From assembly GCA_049671745.1 (NCBI GenBank), contig JBATVL010000025.1, positions 1-52,566 on the forward strand: a DNA stretch of 52,566 bases, written 5' to 3'. The DNA comes from SNAP01 sp049671745. GTDB lineage: Bacteria > Bacteroidota > Bacteroidia > Bacteroidales > Marinifilaceae. A model generated the notes under the pieces. The model worked only from the letters and a program-made list of their open reading frames with translations. It was not told the origin of the DNA and did no database searches. The position numbers and the translations under genes were made by a program. This document shows positions 34,118-43,182 of this stretch, piece after piece. Each line of letters begins with the position of its first letter. Position 1 is the first letter of the stretch.

Positions 34118-34771
34118 ATGATATTACAACATTTAATAAAGGGAATATTTATAGGTTTAGCGGTTTCTATTCCGTTGGGTCCTATGGGTGTTTTGATCAT
34201 ACAAAAGACATTAAGTAAAGGAAGATTAGCTGGTTTTGTAGCAGGAATGGGAGCTGCTACAGCCGATACGTTCTATGCAATAGCCGCTGCTTTTGGATTT
34301 GGTTTTGTACAACTTTTTATAAACCAACACGAATTCTGGTTACAACTAATAGCTAGTGTCATTCTTTGTGTCATAGGTCTTAAAATATTTTTTGCTAATC
34401 CAATAAAACAGTATAAAGCACAAAGAGAGGGTAAGGTTGGATTGTTAAGTGATTATGTGTCACTATTTTTCTTGACAATATCGAATCCTGTAGCTATAGT
34501 TCTATTTCTGGTTTATTTCTCAGGTACTCACGCTTTTGGTGAGGATCCAACATTTATAATAGAAGCAACAGTAGTATTAGGAGTATTGATGGGAGCATCT
34601 TTATGGTGGTACATCCTTTCAACAGTTATAAATATCTTTAGAAAGAAATTTAGATTAAGAAGTTTGTTTATGATTAACCGAGTATCAGGAATATTAATAT
34701 CAGTATTAGGTATTCTTGCATTTGTGGCTTCTTTTGAACCAATAAAAACATGGTTAGCAGATTTATTCTAA
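34118..34771 (+). CDS. LysE-family exporter
   Basis: The 217-residue membrane protein has about six hydrophobic segments. The LysE/RhtB N-terminal pattern is clear (GLAVSIPLGPMGVLIIQKTLSKGRLAGFVAGMGAATADTFYA), as is a central LTISNPVAIVLFLVYFSG. Members export amino acids such as lysine, arginine or threonine. The substrate here cannot be read, though the next genes concern arginine/citrulline breakdown. Confidence 0.88.
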   Translation: MILQHLIKGIFIGLAVSIPLGPMGVLIIQKTLSKGRLAGFVAGMGAATADTFYAIAAAFGFGFVQLFINQHEFWLQLIASVILCVIGLKIFFANPIKQYKAQREGKVGLLSDYVSLFFLTISNPVAIVLFLVYFSGTHAFGEDPTFIIEATVVLGVLMGASLWWYILSTVINIFRKKFRLRSLFMINRVSGILISVLGILAFVASFEPIKTWLADLF

Positions 34772-34805
34772 ACAAAGAATAACTAACTATTAATTTATAA
34801 TCATA

Positions 34806-34832
34806 AAAAAGCAGCCCTTAGGCTGCTTTTTG
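34806..34832. terminator. Bidirectional terminator
   Basis: AAAAAGCAGCC (34806-34816) with exact complement (34821-34831) and a CTTA loop, between convergent genes. Confidence 0.9.
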
Positions 34833-34852
34833 AATTATGTGTAAATAAGTGA

Positions 34853-35854
34853 TTATTTACCAAGAGTTGCTACCATTACTGCTTTGATAGTATGTAATCT
34901 GTTTTCAGCTTCGTCAAAAACGATAGATTTAGCAGATTCAAATACATCTTCAGTAACTTCAACACCATCAAGACCGAATTTTTGGAAAACTTCTTCTCCA
35001 ACTTTAGTCGCTCTGTTATGGTAAGCTGGAAGACAATGCATGAATTTACAAGCATCATTCTCAGTCATTGCCATACATTCTTTATTGATTTGGTATGGTT
35101 TAAGAAGTTCAATTCTTTCTTTCCATACTTCATCTGGCTCGCCCATAGACACCCAAACATCAGTATATAAGAAATCACAACCTTTAACACCTTCAGCAGT
35201 GTTATCAGTAATCATGATCTTAGCACCTGTTTCCTTAGCGATTTCGTTACATATAGCAACTAATTCGTCTTCTGGCTGAAGGCTTTTAGGACCAACTATT
35301 CTTACATCCATACCCATTTTAGCAGCACCAACCATTAAAGAGTTGGCCATATTGTTACGAGCATCACCTAAGTAAGCAAAAGATACTTGGTTAAGAGGTT
35401 TGTCAGTATGCTCAGAAATAGTTAAGAAGTCAGCTAAGATTTGAGTTGGGTGAAATTCGTCAGTTAAACCATTCCAAACTGGAACGCCTGCATATTTACC
35501 TAATTCTTCAACAATAGCTTGACCGTATCCACGGTACTCAATACCATCATACATACGACCTAACACTCTAGCAGTATCAGCCATTGATTCTTTAACACCA
35601 ATTTGTGATCCTGAAGGGCCTAGGTAAGTTACGTGAGCACCTTGGTCATAAGCAGCAGTTTCAAAAGCACATCTTGTACGAGTAGAAGACTTTTCAAAAA
35701 TAAGAGCGATGTTCTTACCTTCTAGAGTTTTTTGCTCAGTACCAGCATATTTAGCTCTTTTAAGATCTCTAGCAAGATCTAACATGTATTGCATTTCTTT
35801 TGGAGTGAAATCCAATAATTTAAGGAAATTTCTATTTCTTAAGTTGAAACCCAT
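34853..35854 (-). CDS. Ornithine carbamoyltransferase, probably catabolic
   Basis: The 333-residue enzyme interconverts ornithine plus carbamoyl phosphate with citrulline. The carbamoyl phosphate loop STRTR is at 57-61, EFHPTQ follows in the middle, and HCLP with Cys274 binds ornithine. The sequence resembles the E. coli ArgF/ArgI and catabolic ArcB group. It lies 74 bases downstream of carbamate kinase on the same strand, which favours the catabolic role, yielding ATP from citrulline. Anabolic ArgF is the alternative. I leave the symbol open because argF and arcB cannot be told apart here. Confidence 0.93.
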   Translation of the reverse strand: MGFNLRNRNFLKLLDFTPKEMQYMLDLARDLKRAKYAGTEQKTLEGKNIALIFEKSSTRTRCAFETAAYDQGAHVTYLGPSGSQIGVKESMADTARVLGRMYDGIEYRGYGQAIVEELGKYAGVPVWNGLTDEFHPTQILADFLTISEHTDKPLNQVSFAYLGDARNNMANSLMVGAAKMGMDVRIVGPKSLQPEDELVAICNEIAKETGAKIMITDNTAEGVKGCDFLYTDVWVSMGEPDEVWKERIELLKPYQINKECMAMTENDACKFMHCLPAYHNRATKVGEEVFQKFGLDGVEVTEDVFESAKSIVFDEAENRLHTIKAVMVATLGK

Positions 35855-35928
35855 GATATAAAGTTTTATAATTGATTATTAAAATAATTTCTTTTCAGTG
35901 TGCAAAAATAACAACTAAAACCGAAGTA

Positions 35929-36882
35929 TTAGTACTTCATAGTGATTTTAGAACCATATTTTTTGTCTTCAAGAAGAGTTGCCTCTGTAATGATAGATTT
36001 TTCACCACCGTTTTTAACAAATTGCATACAAGCTCTTATTTTGGGAGCCATAGAACCCTCAGCGAATGTACCGTCAGCAATATATTTTTCGCAGTCAGTA
36101 TAATCTAAGAATTCAAGAATCTCTTGATCGTCTTGTTTGAAGTTTTTATATATATAAGGTACATCAGTTAAGATAAAGAATTCGTCAGCACCAACTTTGT
36201 TACCAACAACAGCAGAAGCTAAATCTTTATCAACAACACCTTCAACAGCAACAGCCATTCCAGCTTCGTTGATATAGCATGGGATACCACCACCACCAAC
36301 AGTGATAACAATATTTCCTTTTTTAGCAAGATCTTCAACGATTGCAGAGTTAGAAAAATCAATAGGAGTAGGAGATGGTACAACACGTCTCATTCCGCCG
36401 TCAATTTTAACTTCTTCTTTAAATAACCATCCTTTTTCAGCAGTTAATTTATTAGCATCCTCTTTAGTATAAGTTCTACCAACTCTTTTTACTGGGTTTT
36501 GGAATGCAGGATCATTTTTGTCAACAATAACTTGAGTAACAAGAGTAACAACATTTTTATCAATGCCATTTTCTTTTAGGATGTTACGTAAGTTATGCTC
36601 TATCATATAACCAATACCTCCTTGAGAAGAAGCAACATTATAATCTAAAGGCATTTCAGGTAAATCGTACATGTCTTTACCAGCAGCATTTTGCATAAGG
36701 ATATTTCCTACTTGTGGACCATTACCGTGAGCAATAATTATATTATAACCTTCTTTGATTAAGAAGATGATATTTTTAAGAGTATCTTTAGTATTTTGAG
36801 TCTGTTCTTCAATTGTACCTTTTTGAGTACCACGAAGAAGTGCGTTTCCGCCTAGAGCTATTACTGCTAGTTTATTTCCCAT
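35929..36882 (-). CDS. arcC: Carbamate kinase
   Basis: The 317-residue amino-acid-kinase-fold enzyme converts carbamoyl phosphate and ADP to ATP, CO2 and ammonia. Motifs are ALGGNALL near the start, IIAHGNGPQVGNIL, VGGGGIPCYI and the C-terminal FAEGSMAPKIRACMQF. It is first of a unit with the ornithine carbamoyltransferase gene. Together these are the last two steps of arginine or agmatine-like catabolism. Arginine deiminase is not in this window. Confidence 0.94.
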   Translation of the reverse strand: MGNKLAVIALGGNALLRGTQKGTIEEQTQNTKDTLKNIIFLIKEGYNIIIAHGNGPQVGNILMQNAAGKDMYDLPEMPLDYNVASSQGGIGYMIEHNLRNILKENGIDKNVVTLVTQVIVDKNDPAFQNPVKRVGRTYTKEDANKLTAEKGWLFKEEVKIDGGMRRVVPSPTPIDFSNSAIVEDLAKKGNIVITVGGGGIPCYINEAGMAVAVEGVVDKDLASAVVGNKVGADEFFILTDVPYIYKNFKQDDQEILEFLDYTDCEKYIADGTFAEGSMAPKIRACMQFVKNGGEKSIITEATLLEDKKYGSKITMKY

Positions 36883-37150
36883 TATATAAAATGTTTAAGT
36901 TTGCATTGTATTTATTTGCTTTTTCTACAGGTAAATAGAATTTTACATCTATTAACGTCTGTAATGCAAAACTAGAAAAAAAATCCAGTTTTCAATCTTT
37001 TTTTTAAACTTTTTATTGCTGTGTAACTTATTGATTAGTAGGTTAATGGGTAAATATTCGGAGGAAATATCTAAATATGCAAAATCATTCTGCATTAATT
37101 TTATTATTTTGTGTTAAATATTAAATATTAATCAATAATACACTAATAAT
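36883..37150. other. Divergent intergenic region between arcC and a lipoprotein gene
   Basis: AT-rich, 268 bases. It must hold promoters in both directions, but I find no clean TAnnTTTG pair and no gene. Confidence 0.4.
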
Positions 37151-37813
37151 ATGTTTGGTTCAAAAAATCTTATTTCTCTTTCCATTTTCCTAATTGTTTT
37201 TATTTCTTGTGTAGGAAGTACTAATTCTAAAAAGATAAAAGCAGGTGTAATTGACTATAGTATTGAATGGCAGAGTAATAAATCAAGTGTGTTGCCTCAT
37301 AATATGCGTCTATTATATTCTGAAACAGGTTATTGCGTAGAGTTTGGTAAGATAATGTCATTTATAGGCACACGATTCTCTTATAAATTTAAAAGTGACA
37401 GTCTTAATTTTATGCTAGATTTAGGTAGTGTAGGTACATATGCTAAATTCCCAAGTAAAAATATTAGTTTAAAAAAGAATAAATTTAAAGTAAAGAAACT
37501 CTCTGAGAGAAAGACTATAATGAATCACGAATGCAAAGCAGTAAAATATACTTCTCTCAAAGGTGATTTAGTGTTGAATCTTTATTACTCAGAGAAATTA
37601 AATATAGATGTTGTAAACAGAATGTTGCCTAGTATTAAAACAAAAGGAGCTGTTTTGGGTATAGAGATAATAAGCAAGAAGGAAAGAGTATATATACATG
37701 CCAACAAAATAAGTGAACAAAATGTAGATTCAGATCTGTTTATTGTTCCAGATAATTACTCAAAAAACTCATATAAAGAGATACTTTCTGTCTTGAAAGG
37801 TGTGGTAAAATAA
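37151..37813 (+). CDS. Putative lipoprotein of unknown function
   Basis: 220 residues with a hydrophobic signal and lipobox FISC (Cys20). The body is beta-rich and polar, and includes KTIMNHECKAVKYTS, reminiscent of the GLPGLI/DUF4412-type secreted proteins in which a conserved Cys follows such a strand. I cannot assign it firmly. It lies directly before ftsK, but ftsK has its own promoter. Confidence 0.65.
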   Translation: MFGSKNLISLSIFLIVFISCVGSTNSKKIKAGVIDYSIEWQSNKSSVLPHNMRLLYSETGYCVEFGKIMSFIGTRFSYKFKSDSLNFMLDLGSVGTYAKFPSKNISLKKNKFKVKKLSERKTIMNHECKAVKYTSLKGDLVLNLYYSEKLNIDVVNRMLPSIKTKGAVLGIEIISKKERVYIHANKISEQNVDSDLFIVPDNYSKNSYKEILSVLKGVVK

Positions 37814-37827
37814 AATGTAGATTTTCG

Positions 37828-37860
37828 TTTGGTGGTGCAACATCTAAATGATTATCTTTG
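37828..37860 (+). promoter_or_regulatory. ftsK promoter (decides the start codon)
   Basis: TTTG at 37828-37831, a 21-base spacer and TATCTTTG at 37853-37860. The -7 element lies inside the longest ftsK frame, so the ATG at 37848 cannot be the start and the ATG at 37887 is preferred. Confidence 0.7.
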
Positions 37861-37886
37861 TTGGCAATATAAATTTAAGAAATACA

Positions 37887-40340
37887 ATGGCAAGAGCTAA
37901 AAAAAATAAAACAAGGAAACCTGTAAAAGACAATATTATTGATGATTTCATCTTACCATTTAAGGATGAAAGGATTATAAAGATCATAGGTATAATACTT
38001 ATATCATTTTCCATTCTTTTATTTGCTTCATTTATTTCATTCTTTTTTACAGGAGGAATAGATCAGAGTAAATTAGATATGGATGCATCAGAATATATAA
38101 TGAATTCTAATGTTGTTGTAAATAATGTGGCAGGTAAATTTGGTGCATATATATCAGAATTGTTTATTAATAAGGGTTTTGGAATAGCTTCTTTTATATT
38201 CGTGTACTTCTTTTTTACTATAGGACTACAGTTATTAGGCTTTAAGCAAGAAAAACTAAAGAAAAACATGTTTATAAGTTTTGTTGCTATCTTATGGTTC
38301 TCATTCTGTTTTGCTTATATGTTTGATTCTTTCTCATCAGAGATATTTGTATTTCTTGGTGGCTCTTACGGTTATTTTATACAAAAATGGACTACCTCTT
38401 TACTAGGAGGTATAGGTACATTTGCTTTGCTTGTTGTAAGCTTTATAAGTATAATGACATTCTCTTTCAAATCATTCTTGCCATCTATAGTAGAGCTTTT
38501 CAGTCACCCTAAAAAGAGTTTTGATACCCGTATTATGGATAAGATACGAAGTGACTCTTCAAGTATAGAAGATCAATCATCTAACGGTTCAGACGATGAT
38601 TTTATAGGTAGCCTTTCTCCGAATGGACAAGATGTTGACATACCTGATAATGTAGAATTTGATTCTCCAGCTGAATTTGAATCTTCATCTAAAGAGACCG
38701 TTGAGTTAGATTTAGGGATAAATCATAAACTTACTGATAATTTTACTTCTGAGGCGCAAAAGCAGAACTCTGTAGATATCGAAATGACCATACAAAACGA
38801 GGGAGTTGCTGATGAACTTGTAGATAGAAACATAGTGCCACAGGATGATTATGATCCTACACTTGAACTATCTAGCTTTAAATTTCCAGATATAGATCTC
38901 CTAGCGGCTCATGATGCTAACAACACTAAAGTTTCGGCATCAGAATTGGATGCAAATAAAAATAAAATTGTAGAGACTCTTAGAAACTACAAGATTGATA
39001 TTATAAAGATAATGGCAACCATTGGACCAACGGTAACTCTTTATGAGATAGTACCTGCTCCAGGGGTAAGAATTTCTAAGATAAAGAATCTTGAAGACGA
39101 TATCGCTTTAAGTCTTTCAGCTCTTGGTATTCGTATTATTGCACCTATTCCTGGCAAAGGAACTGTGGGTATAGAGGTTCCAAATCTTAGACCTGAGATT
39201 GTATCAATGAGATCTATCATTGCCTCTAAAGCTTTTCAAGAAAGCAAATACGATCTTCCTATTGCTCTTGGAAAGACTATTTCTAATGAAACCTTTACTT
39301 TTGATTTGGCCAAAATGCCTCACCTTTTAGTAGCTGGTGCAACTGGACAAGGTAAATCTGTTGGATTAAATGCTATTATTACATCTCTTTTATATAAGAA
39401 ACATCCTTCTCAACTTAAGTTTGTGATGGTAGACCCTAAAAAAGTAGAATTAAGTATCTACTCTGTTTTAGAGAAATTCTATCTTGCTAAACTACCGGAT
39501 GCAGAAGATCCAATTATAACAGACGTAGGTAAGGTTGTTGCAACTCTAAACTCTATTTGTATAGAGATGGATAACCGTTATGATTTGTTAAAAAATGCAC
39601 ACGTACGTAACTTAAAAGAATATAATACTAAATTTGTAAAGAGAAGACTAAATCCTGAAAAGGGACATAAATATCTACCTTATATAGTCGTTGTGGTGGA
39701 CGAATTTGCTGATCTTATAATGACTGCAGGAAAAGAGGTAGAGCAACCAATAGCTCGTATAGCTCAATTAGCACGTGCTGTGGGTATACATATGATAATT
39801 GCAACTCAACGTCCTTCTACGAATATTATAACAGGAATAATCAAAGCCAATTTCCCCGCTCGTATAGCTTTTAAGGTGGCATCTATGATAGATTCACGTA
39901 CTATTTTAGATACTCCAGGAGCGAATCAATTAATAGGTAGGGGAGATATGTTATTCTCTGTAAACAGTAATTTAACAAGAGTTCAATGTGCTTTTGTTGA
40001 TACTCCAGAAGTAGATGCAATAACAAGATATATACATAATCAGAAATCATACGATTCCGCTTTTATGCTTCCTGAATATGTACCAGAAGACTCTGCCACT
40101 GATGGTATGGGAGTTGATTTAGGAGTTAAGGATCCAATGTTCGAAGAAGCTGCCCGTTTAATTGTTAATTCGCAGCAAGGTTCTACATCTTCTATACAGA
40201 GACGATTCTCTTTAGGCTATAATCGTGCAGGTAGAATAATGGATCAATTAGAGGCAGCAGGAATAGTGGGTCCTTCACAAGGGAGTAAACCACGTAATGT
40301 ACTTATTCCAGATGAATATAGTTTGGAAAAGATGTTATAA
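37887..40340 (+). CDS. ftsK: DNA translocase FtsK
   Basis: 817 residues from the ATG at 37887 (MARAKKNKTRK). About four membrane segments lie in the first 190 residues, then a short acidic linker (about 210-340), then the motor domain with Walker A GATGQGKSVGLNA, Walker B YIVVVVDEFADL and ATQRPSTNIITGIIKANFPARIAFKV. The C-terminal gamma domain follows (SSIQRRFSLGYNRAGRIMDQLEAAGIVGP), which reads KOPS sites. It pumps chromosomal DNA through the division septum. lolA follows 30 bases later. Confidence 0.95.
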   Translation: MARAKKNKTRKPVKDNIIDDFILPFKDERIIKIIGIILISFSILLFASFISFFFTGGIDQSKLDMDASEYIMNSNVVVNNVAGKFGAYISELFINKGFGIASFIFVYFFFTIGLQLLGFKQEKLKKNMFISFVAILWFSFCFAYMFDSFSSEIFVFLGGSYGYFIQKWTTSLLGGIGTFALLVVSFISIMTFSFKSFLPSIVELFSHPKKSFDTRIMDKIRSDSSSIEDQSSNGSDDDFIGSLSPNGQDVDIPDNVEFDSPAEFESSSKETVELDLGINHKLTDNFTSEAQKQNSVDIEMTIQNEGVADELVDRNIVPQDDYDPTLELSSFKFPDIDLLAAHDANNTKVSASELDANKNKIVETLRNYKIDIIKIMATIGPTVTLYEIVPAPGVRISKIKNLEDDIALSLSALGIRIIAPIPGKGTVGIEVPNLRPEIVSMRSIIASKAFQESKYDLPIALGKTISNETFTFDLAKMPHLLVAGATGQGKSVGLNAIITSLLYKKHPSQLKFVMVDPKKVELSIYSVLEKFYLAKLPDAEDPIITDVGKVVATLNSICIEMDNRYDLLKNAHVRNLKEYNTKFVKRRLNPEKGHKYLPYIVVVVDEFADLIMTAGKEVEQPIARIAQLARAVGIHMIIATQRPSTNIITGIIKANFPARIAFKVASMIDSRTILDTPGANQLIGRGDMLFSVNSNLTRVQCAFVDTPEVDAITRYIHNQKSYDSAFMLPEYVPEDSATDGMGVDLGVKDPMFEEAARLIVNSQQGSTSSIQRRFSLGYNRAGRIMDQLEAAGIVGPSQGSKPRNVLIPDEYSLEKML

Positions 40341-40370
40341 CAAAATACAAACATGATAAACCGAAATAAT

Positions 40371-41015
40371 ATGAAGAAAACAATTTTATTATCAATTGCC
40401 TTATTATTAGTAAGCATGTCTTTTGCTCAGAAAGATAAGAAAGCTGAAGCAATCCTTTCTAAGGTATCAGCCACCTACAAGGCATATAATTCATTCAGAG
40501 TGAATTTCTCTTTAACAATGTATAATAAAGAAGAGTTTATAAATGATGAATCTATGGGCTCGGCCGATATAAAAAACGATATGTATAAGATTTCTATAAT
40601 GGGAGTCGATACTTATTTTGATGGAAAAACAAGATATTCTTATTTGATTGATTCAGAAGAAATAAATATAACAGAGCCAGACCAGGAGGATTCTGAATTA
40701 GCTAATCCTGCAAAGATATTTGATTTATATAAAACAGGGTTTAATTATTCTATAGTCAAGCAATATAAGAGTGCTGAAGCTAATTTGGTAGAGATTAAAT
40801 TAATACCAATAAAAGAAAAAGATTATTCGCATGTCGTTCTTGTCATAAATAAAGATAAGTCAAACGTAATTTCTTTTACTACTGTGGGTAAAGACGGAAA
40901 TGATGTTATTTTGAAAATGATAAAATTAGAGATCAAACACAGTTTTGAAAACTCTCATTTTATGTTAAACTTAAAGAAGTATCCCGATGCAGAGGTAATA
41001 GATATGAGAGAATAA
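40371..41015 (+). CDS. lolA: Outer-membrane lipoprotein carrier protein LolA
   Basis: 214 residues from the ATG at 40371, which places a normal signal peptide (MKKTILLSIALLLVSMSFAQ) at the start; an ATG at 40353 would add six residues. The mature part has the LolA-like strand order and begins KKAEAILSKVSATYKAYNSFRVNFSLTMYN. The protein shuttles lipoproteins across the periplasm. The ftsK-lolA order is common in Bacteroidota. A terminator follows. Confidence 0.88.
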   Translation: MKKTILLSIALLLVSMSFAQKDKKAEAILSKVSATYKAYNSFRVNFSLTMYNKEEFINDESMGSADIKNDMYKISIMGVDTYFDGKTRYSYLIDSEEINITEPDQEDSELANPAKIFDLYKTGFNYSIVKQYKSAEANLVEIKLIPIKEKDYSHVVLVINKDKSNVISFTTVGKDGNDVILKMIKLEIKHSFENSHFMLNLKKYPDAEVIDMRE

Positions 41016-41026
41016 TATATAAATAT

Positions 41027-41064
41027 AAAAATAGCCTATTTCTTAATGTAATAGGCTATTTTTT
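41027..41064. terminator. Bidirectional terminator
   Basis: AAAATAGCCTATT (to 41040) and AATAGGCTATTTT (41050-41062) with a 9-base loop, between convergent lolA and the Hpt gene. Confidence 0.88.
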
Positions 41065-41077
41065 GTGTAGTAAAGTA

Positions 41078-41533
41078 TTATAAATGCTTATCAATATTCT
41101 CTTTAAAATATATAAGTTCATCCATAGCCTCTTCAAAATTAGCTATAACAAATTTTATTTCTTTATCTATAATGGTAACATCTCCATTCTGTTGACCTTC
41201 TCTTAGCATGGCTTTATATAACTTCTCATTATCTGGCGAAAGGTTTCTATTTTCGTCTAATTCAATGTAAGCTATGCCTTTAGCATTATTTTCTATATTA
41301 TCAAGGCTGTTCCCTAAATCACTTAATCCCATCGTTCTACATGATGCTTTTGCTTTGTGAGTAACAAGTCCTAACTCGAACCAATTCTTTAAGGCATAAG
41401 AACTTTTTATTTCTGTGAAATAATCTTTAGCCATAGATATAAATACATCTACCATGTCACATATCATTTCTTTGTCGTTACCAAATACGTCAAGTAATAG
41501 TGCCGTGTTTATGTGTTTTAGTTCTTTTGCCAT
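41078..41533 (-). CDS. Histidine-phosphotransfer (Hpt) domain protein
   Basis: 151 residues from the ATG at 41531-41533 (MAKELKHINTALLL). The longer frame upstream is not protein-like. The helical Hpt pattern is seen with the phosphorylatable His59 in VTHKAKASCRTMGL, close to the usual HxxKxxS pattern. Such proteins pass phosphate between hybrid kinases and response regulators. No kinase or regulator gene is adjacent, so its partners are unknown. Confidence 0.75.
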   Translation of the reverse strand: MAKELKHINTALLLDVFGNDKEMICDMVDVFISMAKDYFTEIKSSYALKNWFELGLVTHKAKASCRTMGLSDLGNSLDNIENNAKGIAYIELDENRNLSPDNEKLYKAMLREGQQNGDVTIIDKEIKFVIANFEEAMDELIYFKENIDKHL

Positions 41534-41729
41534 ACTATAGTGTCTGTTGGTTTTTATGTCATCCGTAAATATATGTAAAGTTATTTGACTTATGCTACAA
41601 AAATTTAAATATTTAGGCTCGTATTTCAATTTCTTAATTAATTTTATACATTTGTGAGACTGATGAAAGTGGATAGAATTAATACTTAATAATAGGCCTG
41701 TATCAAGGCAAAACAAAAAACATATATAA

Positions 41730-42827
41730 ATGAAAACAACAGCATTTACACAAAATCACATAGACTTAGGTGCACGTATGGCCGAATTTGCAGGTTATAA
41801 TATGCCTATAGAATACAAAAACGGTATTAAAGAAGAACACATGTGTGTTCGTGAAAAAATAGGTGTTTTTGATGTTTCTCATATGGGAGAATTCTGGGTA
41901 GAAGGTCCTAAGGCTTTCGAACTAGTACAGAAATTAACTTCTAACGATGTTGCTGCTCTTGAGAATGGGAAAGTTCAATATTCTTGTTACCCTAATGGTA
42001 ATGGTGGTATTGTTGATGACCTTTTAGTATATCGTTTCAGAGCTGATGCTTATTTACTTGTTGTTAATGCAGCAAATATAGATAAAGACTGGGCTTGGTG
42101 TACTAAGTACGCAGAAGAAATGGGAATGGAAATAGGTAAAGAACTTATTAACGCATCTGACGATTGGTGTCAACTTGCTGTTCAAGGTCCTTTGGCTCTT
42201 AAAGCTATGCAAAAACTTACTGATGCTAAAGTAGAGAACATGGAATATTATACATTCCAAGAATGTACTTTTGCTGGTGTTGAAAACGTTTGTTTCTCAA
42301 CTACAGGATATACTGGTTCTGGTGGATGCGAGATTTACGCTAAAAATGCTGATGCTTCTAAAATCTGGGATGCTGTTTTTGAAGCAGGTGCAGAGTTCGG
42401 TATTCAGGCTATTGGTTTAGGTGCTCGTGATACGCTACGTTTAGAAGCTGGTTTCTGTTTATATGGTAACGATATTGATGATACTCATTGTCCTATAGAA
42501 GCTGGTTTAGGATGGATTACTAAATTTGTTGATGGTAACGACTTCGTTGATAGAGCTTATAACGAAACAATGAAAGCTGAAAAGCCTAAGCGTTGGTTAA
42601 AATGTATAGAGTTGCTAGAAAAAGGAATTGCTCGTCATGGTTATTCTATAGAAGATGCTGAAGGAAATGTAATAGGTGAGATTACTTCTGGTACTTCTTC
42701 TCCAATGACAGGTAAATCTATTGCTATGGGTTATGTAAACGGTCCATTTCACAAACGTGATACTGAAGTATTCATTAGAGTACGTAAGAAAGCTATTAAG
42801 GCTAAGATTGTAAAGTCTTTCATGTAG
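41730..42827 (+). CDS. gcvT: Aminomethyltransferase, T protein of the glycine cleavage system
   Basis: The 365-residue protein has the GcvT pattern: GARMAEFAGYNMPIEYKNGIKEEHMCVREKIGVFDVSHMGE, then STTGYTGSGGCEIYA, LGARDTLRLEAGFCLYGNDID and the C-terminal GEITSGTSSPMTGKSIAMGYV. It transfers the methylene unit of the lipoyl-bound intermediate to tetrahydrofolate. It is a single gene with its own terminator. The other gcv genes are not here. Confidence 0.96.
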   Translation: MKTTAFTQNHIDLGARMAEFAGYNMPIEYKNGIKEEHMCVREKIGVFDVSHMGEFWVEGPKAFELVQKLTSNDVAALENGKVQYSCYPNGNGGIVDDLLVYRFRADAYLLVVNAANIDKDWAWCTKYAEEMGMEIGKELINASDDWCQLAVQGPLALKAMQKLTDAKVENMEYYTFQECTFAGVENVCFSTTGYTGSGGCEIYAKNADASKIWDAVFEAGAEFGIQAIGLGARDTLRLEAGFCLYGNDIDDTHCPIEAGLGWITKFVDGNDFVDRAYNETMKAEKPKRWLKCIELLEKGIARHGYSIEDAEGNVIGEITSGTSSPMTGKSIAMGYVNGPFHKRDTEVFIRVRKKAIKAKIVKSFM

Positions 42828-42850
42828 GATATCAATTTTCACAATATATT

Positions 42851-42884
42851 AGGGTCATACTTCAGAAAAAGTATGACCCTTTTT
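42851..42884 (+). terminator. Terminator after gcvT
   Basis: AGGGTCATACTT (42851-42862) and exact complement (42869-42880) followed by T. The remaining 42885-43182 is AT-rich with no visible gene. Confidence 0.92.
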
Positions 42885-43182
42885 GTTCATAAGTATAAAT
42901 TCTTTTTATTTTAATTGGAATAATAGTTAGAACATATATAAAATTTGTTAATATGTTTTGTTTATCAATTAATTTGTTTGTTGTTGATGTTGAATTGTTT
43001 ATGTCTTTATTGTCTGTAAATAATAACTAGAGAACATGTAATGAAGTTTTATTTTATTAATCTTTTTAATTGAAAGCTCTTTCTAGTGTTAAATAATCTT
43101 AATATATTCACACAGCTTTAATAAAAAAGTAAGCAAATTATTATATTATTAAGAAATTGAAACTTTAAAACTAAATATAGAA

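Noticed and set aside
41534..41716. N-terminal extension of the Hpt protein
   Set aside because: The added 61 residues are not protein-like and cover the probable promoter; the ATG at 41531-41533 gives a normal Hpt domain.
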